Origin: Hemileia vastatrix
Lineage: Eukaryota; Basidiomycota; Pucciniomycetes; Pucciniales; Zaghouaniaceae
Length of the DNA stretch: 64,000 nucleotides
Assembly: GCA_030280995.1 (NCBI GenBank)
Contig: JASXTE010000001.1
Span: 21,317,606-21,381,605 of the forward strand
Direction: 5' to 3'
Part shown: positions 45,347-55,818 of the stretch, one piece after another
How the letters are laid out: every line of letters begins with the position of its first letter
How positions within the stretch are numbered: the first letter of the stretch is position 1
The notes under the pieces: generated by a model
The model's input: only the letters and a program-made list of their open reading frames with translations
Told to the model about the DNA's origin: nothing
Databases searched by the model: none
Made by a program: the position numbers and the translations under genes

Positions 45347-45620
45347 ATGTGCTAGGGGTCTTTTGGCTACTAGTGTTCCTAGTGTCACTAATGCTGTGGA
45401 GTTTTTTATGGCTAATGTTTCAATGCCTGCGGGTACATCCCATAACCTGTAGCACGGTGTCAGCCTGTAGAACTCATGAAAGAACCATTTATTCATTGCT
45501 TGCCTGTGTTATGGTGTTACCATACTATGTACTTAGCTAGTCTCTCATCAGTATATAGTGTAGCCTCCGAGTGCACCGGAGATCTTTTCCTGGTTCTGCA
45601 AGGCATCATTCTCTACAACC
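45347..45620 (-). other. Leader and partial LTR of the old copia, rearranged
   Basis: On the minus strand after the 5' LTR there is about 130 bp of foreign sequence, then a second, partial LTR end (GAGTTCTACAGGCTGACACC, 45457-45480), a primer site GGTTATGGG and the leader. So the 5' end of the element holds an extra LTR piece. Within it, 45515-45617 resembles a diverged plus-strand LTR of the same family (TGTTAC ... CTCTACA, 103 bp) without clear target duplications. Confidence 0.55.
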
Positions 45621-45734
45621 TGTAGCACGGTGTCAGCCTGTAGAACTCCGGAAAGAACCGGAGAACAGGGGACTCCGCGACTACAGACTATATACATTAA
45701 CACATAACTAAGTACATATCCTTATTGCATAACA
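45621..45734 (-). repeat. 5' LTR of the old copia
   Basis: 114 bp, pairs with 30375-30488; TSD-like GAAAG follows at 45735. Confidence 0.8.
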
Positions 45735-45739
45735 GAAAG

Positions 45740-46178
45740 AAGTCTGCTACTATGAATTAACCATATCTAGACAATTGCATGATGATGGTGTTTCCAGAAA
45801 GAGTGTAAATTTTTGGGCAAAAGTTGCAATTTTTTGGCATTTCACACAAAGCGTTTTAGAACTAGCTGTCTAGACGTTGCAGTTGAAAAAAAAAATTGAA
45901 TTGATAGTGGTGCGCAAGTCTGTGCCCGATCCAAAATATTAATAATTACCCTGTGTCCTTACTGCTCACCTTCTTTTATTTTTGTCTCAATATTTTCGGA
46001 TCTGGCTGTAACTGTATGTCTATTTACCAAAAAGGTCACATAGTGAATCACACAACATTGGCGATAAAAGTTTTTTATCGGGCGGACAGATTAAAATTTT
46101 ATTTTGTACCGAAGATGCGCGTGTTGTATAGTGTATCATTGCATTGTTCACACGCTGAATGAATCGATAGTCATGTGA
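45740..46178. other. No gene seen; least repeat-like stretch
   Basis: This stretch and parts up to 47500 contain noticeably more CpG than the neighbouring elements and match nothing else in the window. It continues the flank that lies left of 30370. No open frame worth calling. Confidence 0.4.
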
Positions 46179-46179
46179 T

Positions 46180-46310
46180 ATATGTATTGAAAAAAAGCTT
46201 GCTATTTTTTATGCCTTCCATCCCCCGCCGCCCAAAACGTGAATTTAGGTCGCTTTTGGCGGGGGATGAAAGGTAAAAAAAATAGCAATGTTTTTCCAAG
46301 TAGCTGTATG
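46180..46310. mobile_element. Foldback element with GGCGGGGG arms
   Basis: Left arm 'ttgctattttttatgccttccatcccccgcc' and right arm 'ggcgggggatgaaaggtaaaaaaaatagcaa' form a hairpin around 'gtgaatttaggtcgc'. The centre resembles that of the MITE at 46956. Confidence 0.6.
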
Positions 46311-46955
46311 TTCTCCCTCCCCTTTTCTTACATTTATTTTTCTGACCTTATCTCCCTCCCTAAAATATCCCCAACTCGCGCTGGATATCCCCATCAGGGA
46401 TATCTTACTTGGTGCGTAGTGTTCATGTACTCAATTCGAGCTGAAGAAAAAAGTATACTTATAGATCGCATTGTATAAAAACTTATTTTTGGTCACGTAA
46501 GCCAGTCTTCACAAGACCGGTCATTGGTTTCAGATGATGAAGAAACTAATTGCTATACCGGCGGTAATAGTATGCGGTTCACAATCGCCTTATCGAAACC
46601 GTCTTTTCAATAACCGCGGTCCATTATAGGAATTAAATGGAAGTTGTATCTAATTTGTGTCTTTCTCATCGCATTAAGCTCGATTGTGCTTGGTTTGTGC
46701 AACAGGTGTGTATTATACATACAATGATGTAAAAGTGAACATTGAATGCCGGTATCAAAAAAAGAATGTAGCTAGATAGACAGACAGAGAAAGTCACAAA
46801 AAGGGAAAAAAAAATAGGAACAACGAAGAATAAGAGAAACATTGAAAAGTTGTGCTGTGGGCACCTAAAAAAGCGATTTTCGCCAGCCACTGGAAGGCCT
46901 CCATAAAACTTTCATTTCTCTCTATCACCATCCTTCTATCGTACAAACATCATTT

Positions 46956-47091
46956 TACAGCTAATTCTGGAAAACTTGCGGTTGTCTTGCCTCTAATCCC
47001 CCGCCAATTACGTAGATCAGCTGACCTAAACTCATGATTTTGGCGGGGCATGGGATGCAAGACAGCCGCAAGCTTTCCAGGATTAGCTGTA
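46956..47091. mobile_element. 136-bp foldback MITE, TA-flanked
   Basis: Arms of about 45 bp start CAGCTAATTCTGGAAAACTT and end with the inverse at 47089. TA stands on both sides. A second copy sits in the decayed gene at 29802-29936. Non-coding. Confidence 0.75.
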
Positions 47092-47539
47092 CCAACATCA
47101 TCAATGTTCATCTCTCCTCTTGTCTTCACCTTCCTGTGTCTCACTCTGGGAGTTCATCCTTTCAATTCTTGTAAAACCGAATGATTTACGGACTGGTCAA
47201 AAAAAAAGGTTTTTTTTTGTCTATTCAAATCAGCTATAGTTTAGTGTATACGCGCTAAATGGCATCTTACACTCAAATAGAAAGCACGAATCGAAAGAAG
47301 AACGAACCAAAAGATCATCACCTCCGCTAATGGAAATCATTTATTTGGCTAAGTCACTCAACTGTGCCATAAACTGTCATGATTAATTTATCTAAAGAGT
47401 GCCAAAACGCTGTTAAACCCACAGAATGAATTTGCATCTATCGATCCCACAGTTAAGGAAGTGAAACATTTTTATTTTATATTTTTATCCCACCTATTTC
47501 TCTTTCTTAATCCTTCGATCTGCAAACTCTAATATCCTA

Positions 47540-47760
47540 TGTTTTTTTGGTGTCTCCTCATATACATGCTGCCAATTCCAAAACGCTTGCGGTTTTCCCA
47601 AAAAAAAAAAAAAAATTACACCCATTACTCGCCAAAATGTGCTTGGATGTGCAAGGTCAATCAGTTGACATGCAGGCATTTTATGGCAGGGGAGGAGCGG
47701 GTTTTTTTTTTTTTTTTTTTGAAAACCTGCAAATGTTTTTTTTAGATTTCTTACAATCAG
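47540..47760. repeat. Possible foldback with A- and T-runs
   Basis: 'gcttgcggttttccc' followed by 15 A, and after about 85 bp 18 T followed by 'gaaaacctgcaaatg'. Weakly related to the TACAGCTA foldbacks. Frames across it are artefacts of the homopolymers. Confidence 0.4.
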
Positions 47761-47785
47761 AGCATCGCAAATCTATTATAGATCT

Positions 47786-47951
47786 ACAGCTAAATGGAAA
47801 AAGGTTGGTGCAGCTTTTCAAAATTTTGCTCAACATACCCAGCAATTTTTGGCGGGCAACTGGCTAGCAGGATGAAATAATGAGGGAAAATGCTGGGTAA
47901 GTTGGGCAAAACTGTGGAGACCTGCACCAACCATTTTCAATGTAGCTGCAT
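47786..47951. mobile_element. Foldback MITE with ~55-bp arms
   Basis: 'tacagctaaatggaaaaaggttggtgcag' on the left and 'ctgcaccaaccattttcaatgtagctgca' on the right pair over most of their length, and continue inward through 'cccagcaattttt' and 'aaaatgctggg'. Confidence 0.7.
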
Positions 47952-47970
47952 TATTCTTTTATTCATAATA

Positions 47971-48168
47971 GGGGGTATCAAAGTTAGAAATTTGTAATTC
48001 TTTAAAAGGTATTTCACAGCACAAAAAGAAGGCCACAAGCATCACATTAATTCTCAGTAAAAAGATGTTTTGGGGGCACAAGATGGCATACCTTAAAAAA
48101 TAATCATGGTTGATTTGGTGGAAAAAAGAGGTATTTTGAAATGTAAGATTTCTAACTTTGATACCCCC
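47971..48168. mobile_element. MITE, 198 bp, copy 1
   Basis: TIRs GGGGGTATCAAAGTTAGAAA (right end inverse with one or two changes), TA on both sides, no coding capacity. Same length as the second copy. Confidence 0.85.
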
Positions 48169-48435
48169 TAATGAATATTTCTATCATTCTCTATTAATAG
48201 ATCTATTATGAGCTATTTTGTACATACAAAGCCACAGTTGCTAGTTTTTAAGATGTTAGTGTTATCCTACTATTACTGTTTGTCATACTTGAAGGTCTCA
48301 TTATTGTTCTTGTAGCTGGTTAAGGTGAAATTGGCCAAATGAGGCTACACAGAAAAAGATGGTCTTGGAAGCAGCAGAAAAGGTGGCATCAGAAGCAGAA
48401 AAAAAGGTGGTTCTTTTAAGATCTCCCTTATATTA

Positions 48436-48633
48436 GGGGGTATCAAAGTTAGAAATTTGTAATTATTTAAAAGGTATTTCACGACACAAAAATAAAGCCA
48501 CATACTTGATGTTAATTCTCAGTACAAAGGTGCTTTATGGGCACAATATGGAATATTTAAAAAAATAATCATGGTTGATTTGGTGGAAAAAAGAGGTATT
48601 TTGAAAATGAAGATTTCTAACTTTGATAACCCC
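48436..48633. mobile_element. MITE, 198 bp, copy 2
   Basis: Same family and same length as 47971-48168, 268 bp downstream in the same orientation, TA-flanked. Between the two lies 48169-48433, with no feature seen. Confidence 0.85.
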
Positions 48634-48791
48634 TATTAATATGATTGGCAAAGCATTTCACTACAGGACTACCAACAAACAATAATTGCTAAGGGTTCTG
48701 CCTCTTCCACTTGTTGCATCCACTCAGCTGAATTACAGCTTTAAAAACTTGGCTTTCATTTACAGTATCTACTATTCAAAACCATATATTC

Positions 48792-48805
48792 AAATTGAAC
48801 ACAAG
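48792..48805. repeat. 14-bp target duplication, left
   Basis: AAATTGAACACAAG, repeated exactly at 49360-49373. Confidence 0.9.
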
Positions 48806-49359
48806 GGGTGAGATGGTCTATGTGGTTAGATCATTGCCCAGATGGACACTAGTCAGTCACCTTGACTTTTGTGTTGCAGGTTTGAATCCTTGCCACCTCA
48901 CCCCTTTTAACCACACCCTCTTCATCCATGGTTGGCACACTTGTTTTCATGCTGGTGCCAATGTCTCATTCTCCCAATGATATCTCTATTCTCCCTCAGC
49001 AACCTATGGTGGATGGATATGTGCATGAATGAAGGCTGGAGAACCCAAGCCACTTTGCCATCCCCCCATTATCTGGATGATCATGCCTGGTCATTCACCT
49101 TGGGTCAGCTGCCAAATTCCACTCCCCTTACATTCTTGAAAACCCTACCCATCAAACCGTGCCCCCCTGAGGATTAATCTCCACCCTTGCCCCTATAGCA
49201 ACCCCATCTGTGTCCTCAAAAGCACCTAGCTCCCCCTGTTATCCAGCTAATTTCCCAGACAACTTACCCACTATGTTCATTACTCCTCACATGTACCTAG
49301 CCTATTAGTTTACAATGCCTTCATGCCCCTAGCTGAGTGAGATTGTAAGAAATACAAAA
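48806..49359 (+). mobile_element. SINE-like retroelement with tRNA-like head and LINE tail
   Basis: About 554 bp with a perfect 14-bp target duplication, so a complete insertion. The first 100 bp look tRNA-like: GGGGTGAG at the start, CTCACCCC at about 48897-48904, an A-box-like 'tggtctatgtggttaga' and a B-box GGTTTGAATCC at 48879-48889. The next 400 bp match the 5' region of the LINE at 57307-56850. The last 40 bp match the LINE 3' tail (ttcatgcccctagctgagtgagattgtaag, then A-rich). It encodes no enzyme and would need LINE machinery. The open frame 48932-49177 has a degenerate counterpart in the LINE but no known domain. Confidence 0.8.
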
Positions 49360-49468
49360 AAATTGAACACAAGCCAACAAATAATATTGTTTCCACTCTT
49401 TTCCATGAAATGTGTTGTTTGATAATGAATATTTCCTCTCATTTGCATATGAATAATAGAAATATATA

Positions 49469-51019
49469 CAGTGGGGGGACAGATGTTGTGGCCACTTTTT
49501 ATGCATAATCATCATTTTTGTAATTTTTCATCTTTATTGTATACCACCATCATTGCTGATACCATCTTCAAACTTGGTTTCTTGGTTCTTTGTGTCACAT
49601 TCTATCATTTGGTAAGTTTTTCTTTTATTTTTGATTGGTTTTTTCTTTTTTGCTTAGCTTAAAAAATCATCTCTTATTTTTGCATTTTTAGATGCCTATC
49701 ATGGCACACCACTCTGCAAAGAAGCAACTCAGAGCTGTTTAGCATGGCCTTATTTCAGGCATAGCAGCCTCAGGCTCCTTGGAAACCCAAGTATCAGCCC
49801 ATTTTAAGGCACAGCAAACCACTGTGTGTCAAATTATTGCCACACACTGCAGTGAGGGAAGACTTAAAAAATTGGTAAAACCTAGCTTCCCTGTCATGGT
49901 CACCCCAAGAGACATGCATCAAATCAAGAAAAGCCTCTCAAGAAATTGTAAGATGACCTTGAATGAGATTACTGACAGTCTTACCTGTAGAATTTTATGC
50001 CAAAATGTTGCCGCCATGCTCATGAACTTGGTTTTCATAAATATGTTGCCATCAAAAAACCCCACCCCAATCTCTCCCATGAAGAAAGACAACTCAAATT
50101 TGCTTGCCATCATGCCCACTTGTAAGGTGAATATTGGAAGTGAGTTATAAAGACTGATGAATTCAGCTTGGAAGTTGGAAAGCTGTTAACTCAAGTTTTG
50201 GGCTGGCATCAGAGCAGTGAAGAATTCCACAAGGAATGTTTTCAGCCTACCTTCAAAAGTGGTTGCTCCACTATCATGATATGAGGCAGATTCTTCAATA
50301 CATGAAAGGCACCTATAGTATTCCTACCATCAAACAAAAAAACTTAAATGCACTTCAGTGGCAATGTCTACTTTGGCTCATTGCTTTGATGGCTAGCCAA
50401 AGTTGACTCTCACAATAACCTTCTCCTTATGGAGGATAATTCTTTGATGCACACCTCAAAGCTATCTCAAGATTTCAAATCTGTTATTAATATTTGCAAG
50501 ATGAAATGGACAGCAAAACTGCTTGACCTAAGTCTAATTCAGAGCTTTTGGAAACAATGAAGACTAATGTTCAAAACTTTTATCAACCAAAAATTTTGCC
50601 GAGATGTGTCAAGCAATACAACAAGCATGGGATGATTCTCATTCTCAATCAATGCCACAAAGAAAAAAGGCTTGAATTGCTTCAGGTTGTGGCTCCTCTG
50701 GCTGTCAACACTTGGATGAAAAAACTGAAAAAAAATTAATTTTTTTATTTAAATATTTTTCATTGAATAAGTAGTGTGAAAGGATCACTTTTGTTTGGTT
50801 AAGGTTTCATTTTCATGAGATTTTTGGCTTTTTGATTGAAAAAATGGTCATTTATAGAATATGAAATAAAAAAATGAGTGAATGAAATGAAATTTTGATG
50901 TATTATTTGATTTCTTTGTAGTCTAAAGAGTTGGAATACATATTTGTTTCACAGTAGCTTAAAAAGGAGTTTGTGAGTTGTGGCCAAAAACAGTTTCCAG
51001 AACATCTGTCCCCCCACTG
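49469..51019 (+). mobile_element. Tc1/mariner element, 1551 bp
   Basis: TIRs CAGTGGGGGGACAGATGTT and its exact inverse at 51001-51019, with TA at 49467-49468 and 51020-51021. The ends, TA duplication and length are typical for the superfamily. Confidence 0.9.
49690..50740 (+). pseudogene. Tc1-type transposase, decayed
   Basis: Reading from MPIMAHHSAKKQLRAV at about 49690, a stop (TAG) follows within 20 codons. The N-terminal helix-turn-helix region continues at 49779-50150 (SAHFKAQQTTVCQIIATHCS, RDMHQIKKSLSRNCKMTLNE). Later pieces with several stops reach QLLQVVAPLAVNTWMKKLKK at 50739. The DDE residues are not clearly preserved. The stops and TG/CA excess fit CpG decay. Confidence 0.7.
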
Positions 51020-51279
51020 TACAATATATAGCTATTATCTATTATGCATAGTAGAATAATGTTTTATTATGCATAATAGAAATTCTAATATGCAATTCAA
51101 TAGTAGAATAGAATAATAGCTATAATAGACATCTATCATAATAGATGTGTGATGCTCTGCTTACAATCTCACCTAGCAGAGGGGCATGAAGGATATTAGC
51201 ATTAAATACAATGAAAATGGTAGGAAAATAGTTAAGATTGGGTGTTAAATGGTTGTCTACATGAGATCTAAGAACTAAG

Positions 51280-52170
51280 GTTGCTAATTGGTAATGGGAA
51301 TTTTATTAGGAAATCTGTTAGTAAGGATGAGGAAACTGGCAAAAAAGTGGGAGGATAACAATGGGTGAGAGAAGGGAATCAGAGTTAAATAGGATTTTGT
51401 GTGTATTGAGAACCTTGATGAGGACAGCTCTGAGTGCAGAGTAGGGTGGTAAAAAGAGAAGGACATGTTCAGGTGTGTATTTTGTGTTAATATCATAGAG
51501 GGTGCAGTTTGGTGAGGATTTGATTTTGAAGTGGAAAAGATAGTTTTTGAGTGGGGAGGGACCAGAGCAGCATTGGGAAAATTCTATGGCATGAGTTTGA
51601 GGAATTTGAGAGAGGTAGTGAAAGATTTTTAGCAGACATTACTGTCCTCTGACCTTTTTAAGGGCTCTTTAGTTAGGTCAAGTGAGGTGGAGGTATTTTT
51701 GACATTTTTAAGGAATGTTTTCAGGGATGAGGAGGAAGGAGGAAGGGGAGTGAATTTGAGTATGTAGAAAGCTTGTTGGGAAAAGGGGTGGGAGCCATTT
51801 GCTAGTGCATCCACCAGCTCATTTCTGAAAATTCTTGCATAGCATGGTCACCAGTGCAAGATAAGTTTGATAGACAGGTTCATTTGACATACGTTGGTGG
51901 CTGCAGTTTCAATTGATGAAAGTGCAATGGAGTTGGAAACAGGGGAGGACAAGGAGAAGAGGTTTTTGATGACTTCTTGCTTGTTAACTAAGATTGTGAG
52001 AGACTTGACTAGAATTGAGATGGGTTTGGAGATGAGTAGATAGAAGCCCAGTAGTATCCCAATCAATTCTGCCTCAAAGACAGAGTATGGCTCTGAATCA
52101 CCTAGACAAGGGAAATAGTGGTGGGAAATACCTGGGTCAAACACAGCTGTGTATGTGCAAGCTTGGGAGT
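51280..52170 (-). pseudogene. LINE RNase H and C-terminal zinc region
   Basis: RNase H: AVFDPGISHHYFPCLGDSEP, then YSVFEAELIGILLGFYLL (the Glu motif), ending ELVDALANGSHPF. Further on, NTKYTPEHVLLF corresponds to the ETLEHVLLF motif of the truncated LINE at 35273. Stops and frame changes separate the pieces. Confidence 0.7.
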
Positions 52171-52689
52171 TAGAAAAATATGTATAGATAAAGTATGAGG
52201 GGAGAAGGGTGGATTAAAGCAAGAGAAAGACTTCTCTGATTGCCTCCTCTTTCAGGAAGTTTATGATAGTGTGGTTCATTGTGGTAGGAAAGTAGGGCAG
52301 CTGATATCAGTTTTTTGGAGGGTGAAAATAGAAGGAAAGAGGTGTGGGTAGGAGAGGTGGAGTAGAAGATGAAAACATAGTTTGGGTGGCTGTTGAGTGG
52401 CTAGGCTTCTAGAAAGCTTGAACATAGTATTTTTTACTGGAATGGAGATGAGGAAGGACCAAGAATAATATACTGCTTTTTCCAGCTTTGATTTACATGT
52501 GGAGGAGGAAGAGTACTCACAAGAGTAGTCCTAAAACACTCAAGGGCACAGTTAAGAGCTCTTTTGTCAACAGTTAGTAATAGGCACAAAGCTCAGGTGG
52601 TCTTATTTACATTTTACCAAATGATGTCTGGGTAGTATGTTCTGGAGTGGACAAACAAAGAAATTAGTAGCTTGTATTGTTTAAGAGGG

Positions 52690-53720
52690 ATCCCCCAACC
52701 TGACAAAGCAAGTTGGTGGATGTTAGTGACTACTTAGAGGCCAGAGGCCAATAGTTTGGTGCCATGTATTTTGAAGGAGAGAGTAGGGTCTATTGAGATA
52801 CCAAGCCATTTCAGTATGGGGGTTGGAGGGAATCTGTGATTATTAAATTTCAGGAAGGAGGGAGTTTTCAGTTTTTTTTTACAGTGAGTGAGAAAGAGCC
52901 ACTTATTTTTGGCCTGATTGAAGAGAGCTTCATGGATAACTCCCCAGGTAAGTGCCTCTGATCCTAGTGTTGCAAGCTTTCCAAGGACAACATTTAGTTG
53001 GCTATGTGAAGTTAAGTAGATGATTTCATATATATAACTTAGAGAGAGGGAATCAATTGGTAGGGCGGGGAGTTATATAAGTGGGGTGTTGTATATTATG
53101 TAGAGAATGGGTGAGAGTGGGGAGCCCTGAGGGAGGCCCTTGGGTTATAAATATGGGGGTGATTCAAAGGATGAGAATATGATTCTGGTGCACCAGTCAG
53201 TGGGTGAGTTAATAATGAGGTTGATGAGATCCTCAGGAAGGGGGAGGGAGAGTAGTGTGGCCTCAATTATTCTCAGTTTTACTGAGGAGAATTCCCCTTT
53301 GAAATATAAGGATAAGGCATCTACAATTTTACCTTTATTCCATTGATCCTTAGTCCAGGTGGTGAGGTGGATCAGAGAGGGTGTCCCCCATAGTGTGTGT
53401 CTGAGAAAAAATTATTCCATGAGGAATGATAATTTCTTATTGAGTAAGGAGTCCAGAAGTTCTCCTATAGTTTTTAAGAGGGAATTAGGGAAGAAGGAAT
53501 TGGGAATTGGGAATGGATTAATTAGATTGTCTGGGTTTTGGGGATGATGATAGTTTTTTCCTGTTTCCAAAATTTAGGGTAATATTCTGTGGAGAGGCAG
53601 GCTTGGAAGATCAGGAGAAGTAGGCTGCATGTGATTTCAGGATTGAGATGGATAATGAAATTGGGGATTCAATCAGGGCCAGGAGCCTTATTCTTTTTGG
53701 TGTTATGGAGGGATGAGATA
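52690..53720 (-). pseudogene. LINE reverse transcriptase domain
   Basis: Pieces in order on the minus strand: KAPGPD.IPNFIIHLNPEIT, FWKQEKTIIIPK, GLPQGSPLSPILYIIYNTPL, a YIYEIIYLT segment where the F/YADD box should be, and WLGISIDPTLSFKIH. All are standard RT blocks of non-LTR elements. The catalytic Asp pair is lost and many stops occur. Confidence 0.75.
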
Positions 53721-54499
53721 AATTCTTTCTGAGTAAAGGGAGGAGAGGGGGGAAAATTGGTCAGGTTTCATGTAATTTAAGCTACAGATGCTCCCTCAAA
53801 GAGGATAGTCACATTTTCTATTTTATCTAGGATGGGGGAGCCATACTGGAAAGAAATAGGAGGGTTATAATGTGGAGACATAGAAGAGGAGAAGGACTTA
53901 TCTGGAATGTGTAGTGTGGTGGGTGTGAGGGAGGAAAATTGGTTTCATCACTCTTGTTTTTGTAGGTATTTGATTTTGGAATGGAAAGATTTTCATGCTG
54001 TTTAAAACTCACAAACAAAGTATGGGGCCTAGGAGAACTTGTGACAAAGCTGGGCCTGGTAACAGGATTTATTGAGTGTGTTTAAAATGCTTCTGTACCA
54101 CCAGGGGTTTCACTTTGAGCTGGTCTGCTGCAGTGAAAAAAATCTACCCATTAGTTCAATTAAAGAAGAAGTCATTTTTTTGGAAGCCGGATCTATCTGA
54201 GTTGGAAAAGAGAGAGGGGGAGGAGGGGGATGGAAGAGAGGGATGAGAGGAAAGAAGACTTATCAATTGATTTCTTGAATTTAAAGAAACAGGTGTTGGT
54301 AGAAATGGGGGAGGAGAGGAGGATAGTGGAGAATGTGTAGTAGTGGCAAGATAGGAGGTATGATGTGCCTGTTGAGTCTGTGGTTCATTTTATGAGAAGT
54401 TTAATGTCTTTTGTGTTGGAAAAGACTAGTTCAATGACTGAAGTGAAATTTTGGGTGTTTCAGAAGTCAAAGATGCTGAGTTGAGAGGTGAGAGACATG

Positions 54500-54980
54500 T
54501 TAAGGGAAGAGATAGATTCAAGAAAAAGGGTTACCTCTGGGTGGCTTGTGTGATGGTTCAAGGGATCTTCCCCCAGGCTGGGGTGTAGATTTTAATTGAA
54601 AAAGAGGAATCAGGATATGTTTTTTAAGGTTATAAGTCAAGGAGGGGGTATTGGGAAGAAGTGAAGGTGGTGGGGGGGTATACATGTTGGAGAGTAGGAG
54701 GGTGATGTCTTGGAAAATTCTGGGGAGGGGTGTGGAAATGCACATAGAGAGTTTATTGTTGATGTAGAAACAACATCTGGTTAGGGAGGGGCGGGGGGAG
54801 GGGGGATAGGAATGGGGTTATTAAGCTCCATCCTTTTTTCATAGGATGAGGTGATATGATTATGAGACAATTATGGTTCTTGAACCACAATAATATCAAA
54901 GGAAACTGAAGAGAGACTGTTGAAAATGGAATAAAAACAGTTAAATTATTAGTGACTGTTAAGTTGGATAACATTGAGAA
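54500..54980 (-). pseudogene. LINE apurinic-type endonuclease domain, N-terminal part
   Basis: LNIHSINNSLSTVSFDIIVV, then QEPWLSYN (the catalytic Glu motif of APE-type LINE endonucleases), followed by LLSNMYTPPPPSLLPNTP, which corresponds to the VYNPP motif. Frames shift between pieces. Confidence 0.6.
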
Positions 54981-55818
54981 GAGAAGAATAAGAAATAGGC
55001 AACACAGAGGAGAGCATTATGGGGTAAGTTTATGTGGAAAGGAGCTATGATGAGGGAGATGAAATATATGAGGATATTGGGGTCTTCCAGTGCTGATTGC
55101 AGGAAGGTAGCTGTGGGGGAGCAAATCAAAGAAGTAGAAGCACACTGGGGAGGTCAGGGAAGGATTTTCACAGGATTTTGTGTTGTTATTCCTGGTGCAG
55201 TTGGAGAATCTTGGCAGAAGGGAAAATTAAATTGAGATGTGTCCTTTACCCCAGAACTGAAAGTAAGTGCTGTGTTCTCTGTTGACTGCTTCTGTGCACC
55301 AGAGCTGTCCATCACAAATGAAGGGGAAAGAGGGGGTGAGGGAAGAGAGGAGGCCAGAATCATTTTTTTTGAAAAGTTGAAGGATAAATGATGAATGTTT
55401 TTCCCAGTCCTGCTATCTGCATTTCTGAGCCATGAAATGTGTTAGAGGGACTTCAGTATTTGAGGTTTTTCATCAATAAATGATTTAATGTGACTTTGGT
55501 CTTAAGGATAAAATGTGGTTGGATTTTCATGGGAGACTACTGGGAAGTGGAGACTTGTTCAAGGTATTGACTAGGGTAAGCTTGTCCTACTGTCAGGACA
55601 GGGTGATCTTGAAATTATTTAAGAAGTGGCAGAAAACCCCTCTCACTTGGATTGTGAAGGAGGAGGAGGGGAGGAGGATTTTCTAGTCCTTTACATGGTT
55701 GTTTATAAAGGTGAGTAGTTGACTATTAGTGAAGCTAGAGGGGTTGGGAGAGTTGGTATTTTTTTATTTTATGGTCAATTTTGGAGGAGAGTGTGGGGAG
55801 GGATTGGTTGCTTGAGAG

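Larger units (their letters stand above)
30375..45734 (-). mobile_element. Old Ty1/copia element, minus strand, outermost layer of the stack
   Basis: LTRs of 114 bp at 30375-30488 and 45621-45734 (15 differences by eye), both TG...CA. The internal part is in two pieces, 30489-35260 and 45347-45620, separated by a LINE that itself holds further elements. The LINE target duplication (35261-35272 and 45347-45358) lies inside this copia leader. The order on the minus strand is leader, Gag, protease, integrase, reverse transcriptase, RNase H, then LTR. Coding capacity is destroyed by many stops and frameshifts. Confidence 0.85.

Noticed and set aside
46852..47037. Short frame across the foldback at 46956
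   Set aside because: Created by the arms of a non-coding MITE; no similarity to a protein.
47539..47867. Phe-rich open frames
   Set aside because: Translated poly-A and poly-T runs.
48806..48905. Functional tRNA gene
   Set aside because: A-box and B-box are present, but the stem of the T arm does not pair well, the length is about 100 nt and it is the head of a retroelement; called tRNA-like only.
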